The notes: generated by a model not told the origin, from the sequence alone. Positions 33,238 to 44,895 are shown, numbered from the stretch's first letter. The stretch is 64,000 bases of DNA from Monoplex corrugatus (GCA_030674185.1 JAPXFY010000026.1:57692210-57756209); one strand, 5' to 3'. Numbers and translations are program-made.

Positions 33238-35960
33238 GTGGCTATAAATGGGGAGAAAGAATAAAAGCAATAAAAGCAAGAATAAAACCAATGGAAAATT
33301 ATAGAGAGCATAGCATATACAATTATATATTATAACCATGTGATTCCCTCCGAGCGGAGACAGGCTGCAGAGGGGGGGGGGGGGGGGGTTGAGTGAGGTT
33401 AGGATTTTATGCGGAGGAGAAAAGGTGAGTTTTGAGAGCGGACTTGAAGGAGACAAAAGTAGGTTGCTGACGGACTGAGAGAGGAAGTTTGTTCCAGGAG
33501 AGTGGACCAGAAACAGAGAAGGCTCGTGGACCATAGGTATTGAGCTTAGTGCGTGGAAAGCGAAAAGTCAGAGGATCGGAGGCAGAGCGGAGGGTACGTG
33601 AGGGAAGATAGATCTCAAGTAGGCTTGACAGGTAATCGGGGGCTGCGTTATTGAGGCTTTTGTAGCACATGGTGTCTAGTTTGTACTGTATGCGCTTTGA
33701 TACAGGGAGCCAGTGAAGTTGTGCCAGGAGAGGAGATATGTGGTCAGCTTTTTTCTTTTTGAGTACAAGGCGTACAGCATTGTTTTGAATGCGCTGTAGG
33801 ATGTGAATGGTGGAGGCAGGAAGACCAGACAGGAGTGAATTGCAATAGTCAATGCGAGACATTATGAAGGAGAGAACGAGTTTTGCAGTTGTTTCAACAG
33901 AGAGATACTTCCTGATCAGCCTTATACGATGGAGATGATAGTAGCAGGATCTGGCAGTTTGAGTAACAAAGTTGTTCATGGAGAGGGTAGAGTCAATGCA
34001 GACACCAAGGTTTTTAGCTGAATCAGAAATTGGGACTGATGTGTTACATAATGGGAGAGAAAGAGGAGGCAGCTGAGAAAGTTTCTGACGGGTGCCAATG
34101 AGGATAGCTTCTGTTTTGTCGTCATTAAGCTGAAGTCTATTGTGTGTCATCCAGTTCTTAATGTCCGAGTAACACTCAGTGGTGCGAGTCAACAGGCGCT
34201 GTATATTATCAGGTGAGTCACTGTCTTGAAGTTGGGTGTCATCAGCATAGAAGTGGTGTTTTATAGAATGGGAGTTGATGATGGTGGACAGGGGGGAGGT
34301 GTAAAGAGTGAAAAGAACAGGGCCAAGGACAGATCCTTGTGGAACACCACAGGTCAGGTATGCGGGTTGAGAGTAAGTGCTATTGATGAGAACGGTTTGT
34401 TTTCTGTTGGATAGGTATGAAGTGAACCAAGACAGAGCAATGTCAGAGATGCCAAAAGTATGATGAAGTCTAGAAAGGACAATACCATGATCAATGGTAT
34501 CAAAGGCTGCAGACAGATCAAGGAGTATGAGGAGAGAGACTTTGCCAGTATCAGTTGCAAGGAGGAGATTTTGAGAATGTGTAGTAGGGCAGTTTCAGTG
34601 CTATGGCACTGGCGGTAGGCTGACTGGAAAGGATTGAGGAGATTGTTGACAGACAGGTGAGAGTTCAGCTGGTTGAGGACGACTTTTTCAAGGAGTTTTG
34701 ACAAGAAAGAGAGATTAGAGATAGGCCGGTAATTTTTCAGTTCATTTGGATCTAAATTGTGTTTCTTGAGGAGAGGGTGAACAATAGCAGACTTGAAAGA
34801 ATCAGGGACAGTTCCAGTTTGAAGAGAAGTGTTGATGATGTCAGTGATGAATGGGAGGAGAGTAGGAGACAGTCGGCGTAGAGAGAACCTGGAAGAGGAT
34901 CCAGTTCGCAGGTTTAGAACGACATGGATCTGATTGTGTTGAGAATTTCTTCTTGTGAGACTGGGGTAAAAGTAGTAAGAGGTGTGCCAGAGAAGGAAGG
35001 GTCAGGTGGGCATGGTTGACAGTGTGTCCTGTCAAGCCTGTCACGAAGAGTTTGTATTTTTGTGGTGAAATACTTGGAGAATACAGATGGGAGTTCTTCA
35101 TTTGTATGTTTTGTTGGGAGAGGTAAATCTTTTCGTGTGCCAAGGAGATGATTCATGGTTGTAAAGAGTTCTTTTGAAGAAGAGGCATTCAGGATTTTGG
35201 TTTGGAAATAGCTTGTTTTTGCTGATGCAATGAGGGTGGATACTTTTGTTTTAGAGGCTTGGAAAAGTTGCCTGTGTACAGTGAGTTTGGATTTGCGCCA
35301 GCGGCGCTCTGCTCTGCGGCGGGCACGATTTGCACAGGTGATCTCATGAGTGAGCCAGGGGGTAGGGGGGCGGTCAGGTAAAAGACGGGTTGTGGCTGGA
35401 GCATGAGTGTCCAGAAGATGGTGGAGAGTAGTATAGAATTCATCGGCAAGGTTATGTGACTTTTCAGAAAGGAGACGGGAGGCATCAGATGAAAATGTGG
35501 AGAGGTCGATAGATTTGAGATTGCGTCGAGTCACTGTGCGCATGGTACGGGAAGGAGGAGAAATGTCGAGAGAACAGAGAATTGCAGAGTGGTCAGATGG
35601 AAGGGCTGAAGTTAGACGGGTAGAAAGAACTAAGCAGTTGTCAGTAGCGGAATTGTGGTGATCACGAGAAATGATCCAGTCAAGAATGTGACCTTTTTGA
35701 TGGGTTGGTTCAGAAATGTGTTGAGTCATATTGTGATTGGACAGAGAGTTGATGATATGTCTTGTGTCATAACGGTGAGTGTTGTCATAGTGGACATTGA
35801 TGTCACCTAGAATGATGAGATTTCCAGGTAAGAGACAGTAGTAATCAAGAAGTTGATCAAAGTCAGAGAGAAACATGGATGTGGTGAGCTTGTTGGCAGA
35901 GCTAGGTGGAAGGTCGATAGACACAGGAGAAGGTGATGGGGTGAGGGGTGGATTGGAAGG
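33071..35960 (-). mobile_element. L2/CR1-group LINE ORF2, 5'-truncated, lightly damaged
   Basis: The minus strand has the end of the endonuclease (NLIILGDINVHYDN, HILDWIISR, LPSDHSAILCSLDIS) and a linker (TPWLTHEITCANRARRRAER). The RT follows: SKLLEKVVLNQLNSHLS, NPFQSAYRQCHSTETALLH, a ...LLDLSAAFDTIDH-like motif A, GVPQGSVLGPVLFTL-like motif B, FYADDTQL-like catalytic site, and NDDKTEAILIGTRQ. The CR1/L2-group C-terminus is HISPLLAQLHWLPVSKRIQ ... PLSVRQQPTFVSFKSALKTH. The 3' end, gcgctatataaatattgt then (aattatt)n at 33071-33140, is typical of the group. Only about three frame breaks were seen. The element abuts a TTAA/piggyBac-like end at 35961. Confidence 0.88.
33143..33390. repeat. (CA)n and poly-G tract in the LINE 3' UTR
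   Basis: CA/GCAC run at 33143-33236; 16-18 G residues at about 33373-33390. Confidence 0.95.
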
Positions 35961-37146
35961 ATTTAACCCTTTCAGTCCTGCCTATTTATGACAACCTTCT
36001 CCATTCATTCCTATGATGTTTCTTATGAAAGGCAGTATCCTTTCATTCCTGAGTTTCTGGAGGAATTCGCTTAGAAATGTGAGGTGGTTGTTTTGTCATT
36101 GACAGAGATTGAAGCAGTGTAGAAAAGTTATTCTAAACCTGATATCACTAGATGCAGCACTGTTATGGCAAAGTGTCTGATGGTGTTTGAATGACCTGCT
36201 GTCTGTTTGGACACACACGGGTGACAATATTGGTGACATTCTTTTTTTCTAATCGTTAGTTAATGATCAATATGCCATGACACAAACAACAAACAAACAG
36301 TACAACGCAAAAATTGCAAACTTACAAGTTTGTGTCTACTGCTAAATCCAATTCAGAATGACTGCTTACACCTTGAATATTGTTACTGTCCTGTTGTCTC
36401 AAACGTGTAAGTTCTCTGTCGTGTTCTAGGGTCACACTGTACATTGTACAATGAGGTACCATTGTCATTTTGTAGATATTACATTTCAGAACTGACACAA
36501 CACTCAGTCACTACAGAACCCTACACATTGCTACACTATGTTTACAAAGTGTAGCACACACATGTCTGTGTGAAATGTCACAAAAGAATGTGTCACATGT
36601 CACACTTGTCACATGGGTGTGGCAAGCTTTGAAACAGTCTTTGCGATGCTGCAACATGGATACACACTTCTATCATTCATCATTGTGGTTTTAGACATGT
36701 TGTGAGGACTGTCAGCACATTTGAAAGCTGTGCCCTCTGCTGTCCTGTTAAGTCAATAAGATCAAAGTCATCTGATAAAATTTATTATAACAAATCTGGT
36801 CACTGTCCGATCCCTCTCCCTCCATCTTAACCAAATGTACATAGTAACCTCAACTCCTGGTAAAACCATACCAGATTCTCAGTGTCACTGACTATCCCAC
36901 ACTTTGGACATTATTAAGCATTTTCTATCAACACACCCTGCGACTTATCAACACACCTGTCATATCCCGTTACCCAGGCAGGCAGATGGTAGCCACAAAT
37001 TAACAAGGTGTCAGAGTCAATTACTTTACAGAGCTCTACAACCATTGTAGAAGTTGGCTGGAAGAAAGTAAGTCTTTATCTCTTAACTGCTCAAGCAGTT
37101 GGCAGGAATGACAGCATCAGTTTCACCAACCACTACAGTGGTTTGC

Positions 37147-40035
37147 TAGAATCATCATCATCATCAGGTGCCCTGCCGCATGGCGTTGGCGACCATGGAC
37201 TTCCAACCATCTCTATCTCTTGTTGCCCCCAGCATCTCCCCCACCCTCTTCATCCTCAGCCACCTTGCAAGTCCGTCCAGCATTCTCTCCCTGGGTCTAC
37301 CCAGTGCTCTCTTTCCCTCCAGCTTTTCCGTTCTCACCAGGTGCTCCAAATCCCCCTTCCTCATAAAATGGCCTATAAATTTGCCTGTCTTTTCCTAATC
37401 TTCCTTATCAGTGATCGACTTATGTCTGCCTCCTTCAAGACTGTCTCGTTTGTTTTCTTTGCTGTCCATGGTACTCTCAACATTCTTCTGAGAAACCACA
37501 TCTCGGCTGCCTCAATCCTGCTCTGGCTTTGCTTGCTGACTGTCCACGCCTCGCATCCGTACAACAGTATTGGTTCTATATAACATTCAAGGACTCTCTT
37601 TCTGATGTTAATTGATAGGCATTTGTTGGTAAGAATGCTTGTCATCTTCTTGAATGCTGTTTTGGCTTGGCCGATTCTGCCAGCTATTTCCGATGTGCAT
37701 ATGCCGTCTGATGAAATGACCGTTCCCAGGTATTTGAACTTATTAACCTGTGTCAAGGTTGAGCCATTTGCTGTTATTTTGCAGGAGGGGATTTCATGTT
37801 TTTTACTGATCACCATGACTTCAGTCTTCCTGCTGTTTAGTTCCAACCCCTTACCTTTGCTTTCTGTTTCTAGTATATTCACAAGGTTTTGTAGGTCCCT
37901 TTCATTTTCTGCAATTAGCACGGTGTCATCTGCGTACCGAATGTTGTTTATCATTTTCCCTCCAACCTTTAATCCAGGGTCTTCTTCTAGGTTTCTCATG
38001 ATGTTTTCGCTATATAGTGAAAACAGATCTGGTGACAAAACACAACCCTAGAATCATCATCATCATCAGGTGCCCTGCCGCATGGCGTTGGCGACCATGG
38101 ACTTCTGACTCCTCTTTTGATGTTTTGAAAAGAGCTTATATTGTTTTCTATTCTCATTGCAGCTGTTTGTTCCCAGTACATATTCCTGATTATTCGTAGA
38201 TCTTTTCCATCCACATTGAGTCTCTCCAGTTGGTTGATCAATTCTTCATGTCGTACCCGATCGAAAGCCTTGGTATAGTCAACAAAGCATAAATACAAAT
38301 CCTTATTCATCTCAACTGACCTCTCTATGATAGTTCTGAGGATGTATATGGCATTAATAGTTCCTTTCCCCTCCACAAATCCACACTGTTCTTCTGCTAT
38401 TTCTCTTTTGATTCTATTCCTTGTCCTCATCATGATTATTCTTAACAGGATTTTTGTTACATGACTCATCAAACTGATTGTGCGATGGAGTTCGCATTCT
38501 ATAGCTCTTGTCTTCTTTGGAAGTGCAATGAAAATTGATTTTGACATATCTTTGGGGATTTTTCCTGTGTCATAAATTTCATTTAGGAGGACTGTTATTT
38601 TTTTTTGGCCAAATTCCTCCAGGGCTTCAATCATCTCTTTTCCTGGTTTCATCTTTTTCAGTGCTGCTCTAACTTCATCTTTCATTATGGGTGGTCCTTC
38701 AAAGTTCTTTTTTAAAATGTGTTCTTCGTTTCTGTCATCCTCAAAAAGGTCTTTAATGTACTCTCCCCATCTGTCTAATACCTTGTCTTTTTCCATGATA
38801 AGCGTGCCATCTTTTGATTTTAAGCAACCAGTTGATGTGCATGTATTTTTCCTGTGAACAATTTCTTCAATTCGTCTGTACATACCCTGAGGATCCATTT
38901 TGTGTCGTTCTTCTATCTCTTTGCATTTTGTGTTCAGCCAAGCTTCCTTAGCTTCATTGCACCTATACCTGATTTCTTTGTTTATCTTCTTGTATATCTC
39001 CTCGTTTCTCTTTGCCTTCCTCCTTTTCTCCATCAAGCCCAAAATTTCATTAGTCATCCAGCTCTTTTTTGCTTTTCTATTTGCCTTAGGGATTTCCTCA
39101 CAAGCTTCATTATAGAACTTCTCAACTTTGTCCATTGTTCCTCACTGTCACCAACGTCTTCCAGAGCACTGAATTTGTTTTGAACATGTACATTAAATTT
39201 TTGACGTATCATTTCATCTGTCTTCAAGAGTCCAAGGTTTAGTTTGATGTTGCTTTGGTCTGTTTCCTTTTCCTCAATTTCAGCCTAAACCTTCCCACTA
39301 CCGGATTGTGGTCATGTTGCAGTCTGCGCCTGGTAGTGTTTTTGCTGACAGTAAAGAATTTCTAAATCTTTTGTTGATCAGGATGTAGTCAATTTGATTT
39401 TTGGTATTATCTCCTGGACTCATCCAAGTCCATTTTCTTCTGTTAGGCTGCTCAAACCAGGTGTTTCCTACTATGAACTCATTCATCTGTACCCATTCTA
39501 CAAGCTTCCCCCCTCTTTCGTTTTGAGTACCAAGGCCATGAGGTCCAACTATATCCTCCACCCTATCCTGTTCCACTTTAGCATTAAAATCTCCCATTAT
39601 GACTGTAACTTCCTGTGATTTACATTGGACCTTGGCCATCTCTAAAACTTCGTAGAAGTTGTCGATGTCTTCCTGCATACTTGCGGATGTTGGTGCATAC
39701 ACCTGTATGATGTTGATATCAAAAGGTTTCCCTCCGAATTTGACCAGTAAAACTCTATCGGACACTGCCCAGTATCCTTTAACTGCTTTTGATTTGTCTT
39801 TGTCCATTATGATGCCTACTCCTCTTTCATGTGAATTACCACCAGAGTATATCACTGTATATTCTCCTGATGTTATCATGCCTGCCCCCTTCCATCTCAT
39901 TTCCCCTAGTCCTAAAATACTGATCTTAAGCCTTTCCACCTCCATTTTGATGTTGTCTAATTTACCTTTCAGCAGCATTGTTCTTACATTCCATGTTGCC
40001 ACCTTGGTGTTGAATTTAATCTTGGTTTTTTTTTA
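37147..40035 (-). mobile_element. RTE LINE, near full length
   Basis: The minus strand begins with an APE endonuclease (40002: MATWNVRTMLLKGKLDN, LGEMRWKGAG, NIIQVYAPT, VIMGDFNAKVEQD, NQIDYILINKRF, GADC). After frame breaks it carries a linker (KKSWMTNEILGL), RT with SMSKSIFIALPKK-like text, CGFVEGKGTINAI, YLCFVDYTKAFDRVRH (motif A), SPDLFSLYSENIMR (motif B) and NNIRYADDTVLIAENERDLQ (YADD intact). The C-terminus is NKFKYLGTVISSDG, LYGCEAWTVSKQSQ and RRMLRVPWTAKKTNE. The RTE/BovB clade is supported by endonuclease and RT wording and by the (ATC)n tail (37152-37166). Damage: stops between EN and RT, a deletion of the GKAPGPD segment (PGKEMIEALEEFG), and a 56-59-bp insertion at 38048-38106. Confidence 0.92.
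38048..38106 (-). mobile_element. Extremely short copy of the RTE 3' end inside the RTE RT domain
   Basis: The text ctagaatcatcatcatcatc followed by aggtgccctgccgcatggcg and ttggcgaccatggacttc occurs at 37146-37203 as the element's own 3' end. It occurs again at 38047-38104, between the codons for RGVR and GCVLSPDLF of RT motif B. The insertion destroys the motif. Confidence 0.93.
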
Positions 40036-40105
40036 GAATGAAAGGGTTAAAACATAAGATCGTTTGCTAGAATGAAAGGGTTAAAACATAAGATCGTTTT
40101 ACCGG
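40036..40105. repeat. 35-bp tandem duplication of the piggyBac right end plus flank
   Basis: tagaatgaaagggttaaaac followed by ataagatcgttt occurs at about 40035 and 40070. Each unit contains the terminal gaaaggg, TTAA, and about 12 bp of target flank. Confidence 0.93.
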
Positions 40106-40127
40106 CCTTACTTTACTAGAAAGCTGT

Positions 40128-41000
40128 GAATATTGCACACAGTAGTTACCAGGGCATCAGTAAAAGAATCGCATTTCTGCCAGAGAAAGTCTGGTCAAAA
40201 GATACACAACCTCTTGTTGAAGACACTATGGGGAACTGCATGTCTCGCCAAATGGCAACATCCAAAACAAACCATAAACCACCCCAGATATCTGATCTGC
40301 CCAAAAGCACCATAGACCAAGCTATCCTGTGACCTTGAACATCTTCCCAATGATGAATATATCCTTGTCGTCACTGACGAGTATTCCAGGTATCCCATGG
40401 TGATGTACTACACTCACCGTCAGCAAGCACCATCATTCCAGCTTGGACAAGGTTTTTGCCAGATTTCAGAACCCCTGATACCCTGAAAACTGACAATGGA
40501 CGTCCCTTCAGTTCCCACTATACTCAACATTGTCAACATATGGGCATCATATATCGCAAGAAACCCATCTATGGCCCTTTGCATCAAAGAAACTGAACAC
40601 TTCATGATCACCATTAACAAAATGATCAGATGGTCCACCTTTCCCAACTTCTGGCAGGAGATGCACAAGTTTCTTCTCGACCATTAAAACAGTCACCATT
40701 AATAATGTCATCAAATTATACACCTCTCTTAACTTCACGCATGAGATACACAAGGTTCTGCTTAATTAATGGAACTTTTCACTGTACCACAGGCGTTTCC
40801 TCCACTATTGTACTCGTAAGCAGTGTATTGAAGACAAAACTGCCCCAAATGCCAGCACAAAGACATGTTGCTGACAACAATATGCAGCTGAGACACTAAG
40901 CAAAAAGCCAACAAGAAGCACTACGCTGACAGCAAGGCATACATCAAACCCTCTGCCATAACACGGGTGATGCTGTTCTTCTGGTTCAATACAGCATGGA
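40128..41000 (+). pseudogene. Ty3/gypsy integrase fragment, copy 2
   Basis: Partner of 23321-24175. HHCC region with IAHSSYQGISK, EKVWSKDTQPLVEDT and NCMSRQM (last zinc-ligand Cys again Arg). Core with CDLEHLPNDEYILVVTDEYS, LKTDNGRPFSSHY and a QRN/KETEHFMITINKMI region, then FHCTTGVSSTIVLVSSVL and KTKLPQMPAQRHVADNN. Frame breaks differ from those of copy 1 in part, so much of the decay came after the duplication. It ends, as in copy 1, at a junction with minus-strand gag-protease. Confidence 0.86.
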
Positions 41001-41004
41001 TTGC

Positions 41005-41900
41005 ACCAAGTAGGCCTACTGGAATAGAACTTTTGCTGCCATATGTTACTAAGTGTTTGTTAGAAGGCTGTAACATAGGTTTTAGTTTGAATTTGCTAAA
41101 GTCTTGTTCAGACAGTGGATTGATAGATATACCAGTCACTGCTAGGAATGAAAAAAACATGCCTGTTGATAAAAACGTTAAAATGTGGAAGTTCACAGGA
41201 GCGATATGTTGTAAAGACATACTCAACATCATCAGAGTCAGTAAACTGAACTTCAAAGCGTTGGCTTTATCCTCATCTTCGTCGCTGTAGTTGCCCTGAT
41301 GTATATGGGATTATTTTCCATTTTTCTTCCAGCTGGGCAGTTTGGGTTTCCCTGATAACTCTTTCATAGACAATGATAATGATGATGCTCTTGTTCTGGT
41401 ACCGGAAGGACATATTAAAACAAAGTCATACAGTATTGAACATTTGTTGCAGCATTTATTGTATTCTGGGCAGGAATGTTGTCCACGCTGATGAGGCCAG
41501 TCTCCTCCACAGCAACGACAAGTAGTAGATGATAACGATGATAATGATGTAGTTGTGCCTTGGTGAAAGAAAACACGATGTACTTCTGGTGGCGACATCA
41601 TTGCTTAAGCTTGCTTTGATGTGAGTTCCAGTGTGCTTGCGTACACGAATAAATCCTTCAGGGTCATTACAGAGGATCCTATCCCCTTTACAAGTACCTT
41701 ATTGCTTCAGCAGCTTGCAGTGGTATTTGATTTCAGCATTTGTATTGTTGAAGCCACAGGTTATTGCCAGTTGTATCAGTTCACCATATTAGTCATCCAT
41801 GTCACCTTTCTGTTCATAACGTCGGAAAATATATTTGTGAAATTCCAGTTTAGTTTCAGGATTGAAATGTTCAGTAATACTCGTAGCGTCATGCTGTCAT
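41005..41900 (-). pseudogene. Ty3/gypsy gag-protease fragment, copy 2
   Basis: Minus strand: gag end with CRCCGGDWPHQRGQHSCPEY and NKCCNKCSILYDFVLICPSG (paired zinc knuckles), then acidic text and the protease as VTGISINPLSEQDFSKFKLK and LQPSNKHLVTYGSKSSIPVG. The catalytic Asp of D-T/S-G is Val here, whereas copy 1 keeps D-S-G. It reads into plus-strand integrase at about 41000. Confidence 0.83.
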
Positions 41901-41909
41901 GGAAAAAGA

Positions 41910-43205
41910 TATAAAATTAAGCAGTTTCAGTGGACAGCAGATCTTCTCCAGGAATGCGAAGAGGTCTTTTCTGACAACCTGGTCATAGGTTTTCTTTGTT
42001 CCTGGCTCTTCTCATATAGCTGTCTGAGTAAAAAGATTCTGTTGGCAGTGGATCTCTCTACGCAGATGTCATGCCGGGAATCTGGGTAGATGTGATCTGT
42101 TAGTGCTTGCAGTCTCTTCAAAACCACTCATGAAAAGGCTTTACCAAAGGTGTTGAGCAATATCACTCTGTAATTATTACAATCACTGCTGTATCCTTTG
42201 TTCTGGTACAGCGTGATGATGTTAGCATCTTGCATGTCATGGAGAACTGATTTATCCTCCCAGTACTGGCAGAGTAGCTTATGAAGATGACTCAGGAACA
42301 CTGGTTTGTCATACTGAATCATTTAAGCAGGGATATCATCTTTGCTATTTTCATCTTACGTTAGAGGTGGGTCCTGCTTACTGATGACAGGCATGAAGAG
42401 GATGCTGGCAAAGACTGACTCACTGATCCAGTTTTCAGTAGACTATGGTTCTGGTAATGTTAAGCTCCTTCTGCTTGGTATGGTCTTTGGTGACTTTTTC
42501 CATCGTTGGTTCTTCAGCAGAACAATCTTGTCAAATGCTTTCTTCTTCTCCTCGTACATGGATTGTACGTCGTCATCTTTGACATACGATTGGATATTCT
42601 GACAAGGGTCTATCAGAAATTGTTTGTGCAGCAGCTAGCCATTCAATAGGCATGGCTGCTTCCTGTTCTCAGTTGCAGCGAGTTTTTATTTTCAAACGCA
42701 TTTCTTTTGCAGTTGAGCAGAACTACTGTCTTGACACTGACGATAGTGGTGGAATTTACATTGACAGCTTTTTCCATTTGGTGTTCTTGGTTGGTTCTGG
42801 GCACCATAGCCACGGTGATGTGTGGGCATCCTTTCTGTTTGATGTGTTGAATCCTCTTCAGTTTGAGCTGTACTTGGCTGCATACCATGGGATGATCTGT
42901 GTCACAGCCAGCGTTGTGGAAGCTGTGTGTGAGAAGCACACTTTCAGGACAACATTTAATGTGATGATCATGTCCAGTTGTTGCCAATGCCTGGGATCTT
43001 GGTTATCTCCAGGAGATTTTAAGGCAATGTTTTGTTATGAACAAGGCGGTAATTATGCACAGCTTGTAATGGGAGCAGAGCTCCAAAATCTGTTCATTTT
43101 TGTTCATCTTGCCAACATCAAAGTATCCTATATAATCTTGTCATGAGATTTAGCCCAATCTAACTCCAGATTTGAAAACACCAAGCAGACTGATGTGCTG
43201 TGATT
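41910..43205 (-). mobile_element. APE-type LINE endonuclease-RT fragment, copy 2
   Basis: Partner of 25085-26586. Minus-strand text includes ESVLLTHSFHNAGCDTDHPM (endonuclease end), NRHF/KNSLQL linker, HLHKLLCQYWEDKSVLHDMQ, DANIITLYQNKGYSSDCNNY, VILLNTFGKAFS, then VLKRLQALTDHIYPDSRHDI and a LREM/RQLYEKSQEQRKP region. It ends at the same place relative to gag as copy 1. The 5' limit near 43205 is also the end of the duplication. Confidence 0.84.
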
Positions 43206-44130
43206 TAGATACGAACATTGCTCTAGTTTTAATTAGAATTATCATCATCAATGTATCTCAGTGTTTAATTCTGACTGTGTCTTCCACCGATCTACCACTG
43301 TAGCCAGATTAATATTACAATTTCATTGTCTCACAGATTGTACTCTAATATATAATCTCTAAGCATCTCCTTTCTCTCTATCTGATTTTCTCACTTGCCC
43401 ATCAGCAAAGATGTAATTGCCATTGTTACACATATGGCTCATTTCTTAGAAATCAATAAAGCTGCTTCCAACGGGTCTCTTGTACTGTTCACACTACTAA
43501 ATACCCATTCCAAATTTCACTCCATTCTCCCTCATCTTCTAATCACTTTTCATCATGTTTTTAGGCCCAAGATCAAAGACATACTCCATGTTAGACATAA
43601 CGTGCGAAGAAACGATCAAAACAAAAACGGGACCCCGATCAGATCAGTTTTACGTACTCAGGAGACTCTCTTCTACACTGACGAGCAGTTCTATAGCACA
43701 GATACGTAAATGACTTCTCTCCCCTCCTCATCAAGGATTTGTCATCCAATGGACGGACTACAAAACGCGTCCAGGTGGAAGAGGAGTACAAGTAACACAA
43801 TACGCATACAGAGACAATGTGGCTCTTTACATTGAAGAACAAACTTCCAGATGACCTAGTCCAGACAACAATACGCATCAATAAGAAATGGTGATCATTC
43901 AGATCCACTTAACTACTTGTAACATCCTTGTGCAAAGAAAAGAATGCATGGCATGGGTGAGAAAAAAACTTCAAACGACTGCGAGCTGTAATACACATAC
44001 TTTCAGATATATCATTTTCAAGTGTGATGGCAGCATGGAAAGGTGCCTCCTTCACCCCCCCCCTCCCTGACCGCTTTGAACTGCCATTGAAACGACTGAC
44101 TCCGCAACAAACTCAGTGAATGATATTCTA
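43206..44130. other. No recognisable gene
   Basis: A 104-codon frame at 43395-43709 (+) shows no known domain. A C-rich run lies at about 44048-44063. I see nothing else. Confidence 0.5.
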
Positions 44131-44799
44131 ATACAAATAATGGACATCACAACAACACAAACAACAAAAGACATGGAAACAACAAAAGAAATTAATAATA
44201 CCCATGAACACAGGAAATCAGTGATCACACTGTCACACACCACACCCACATAGACTGTGACTCTACTATCAATCAGCAAAATGTCCCACACACAGTCAGT
44301 GCCAGTATGAACACAAAACCAATGATCAGTAATACATGTGACCAGGAACCCATCATAAACCCTGACACAGATATCATCAACAACAGTGAGGATACTTTCT
44401 AAGAGATTAACACATCACAAAGTAACACATCAGTTACTGAAAACACACACAAAGACAGACATTGAACCAGACAATAAAATGGCATTAGAAAATAACACAA
44501 ACAAGAACAACAAAGACACACACACACACTGTATATTGCCATACTAACATCAAGTCATGCACATTACTGAATACTTTGAATAAAAGCTTCACAAATATCT
44601 CAATGAACATCGTAAATAATTTTCTGATTAAAGCATCTTTCCTAGATGTACATACCTAGTGTTAATAAACTTTTAGTGAGCCGTATTCATCCCACTTTTG
44701 TGCTATTATCTTTCTGTATCAAAACACTCAGTTTTTTCCTACTTTTTACTTCCATTCCCTTTCTCATTTTGTGAATTTCTGTTGAAAAAGTCTCCACAA

Positions 44800-44895
44800 T
44801 ATACAGCAAGGAATGTTATCAACGATGTACAGCAAGGAATATCATCAATGATGTACACAAAGGAATACCATCAATGTTGTACAGCAAGATAAGGG
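44800..44895. repeat. About 27-bp tandem repeat, 3-4 copies
   Basis: Unit acagcaaggaatatcatcaa followed by tgatgt, with substitutions. It is absent from unit B. Confidence 0.85.

Larger units (their letters stand above)
35963..40050. mobile_element. piggyBac-like element (about 1.2 kb) split by an RTE LINE
   Basis: TTAA at 35963-35966 is followed by ccctttcagtcctgcc. The right end reads tttgctagaatgaaaggg followed by TTAA at 40047-40050. The two ends form an imperfect inverted repeat beginning CCCTTTCA-TC. The empty site in copy 1 (gcatTTAAaacat at about 23275-23287) has one TTAA. Subterminal ccattcattcctatg / cctttcattcctgag motifs (36002-36055) echo the ends. The interior 35985-37140 has no coding sequence that I recognise. 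The RTE copy (37147-40035) lies inside it. Confidence 0.7.
30270..43205. repeat. Segmental duplication, copy 2 (split by insertions)
   Basis: Co-linear with 19130-26530 once 33071-40084 is removed. The left half 30270-33070 matches 19130-23285; the right half 40085-43205 matches 23286-26530. The join in copy 1, ctaaaatgcatttaaaacat, is the empty site for the inserted stack. Copy 2 lacks the piggyBac-like insertion of copy 1. Confidence 0.92.

Noticed and set aside
39394..40036. Plus-strand frames opposite the RTE endonuclease, and similar ones opposite other LINE ORFs
   Set aside because: Shadows of the minus-strand retroelement coding sequence.
37141..40073. 12-bp match gtttgctagaat on both sides as the RTE target duplication
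   Set aside because: The right-hand match lies 27 bp beyond the element end and is explained by the 35-bp tandem duplication; a shorter tagaat/agaat duplication is more likely.
43395..43709. 104-codon plus-strand frame as a host gene
   Set aside because: No recognisable domain or supporting context.
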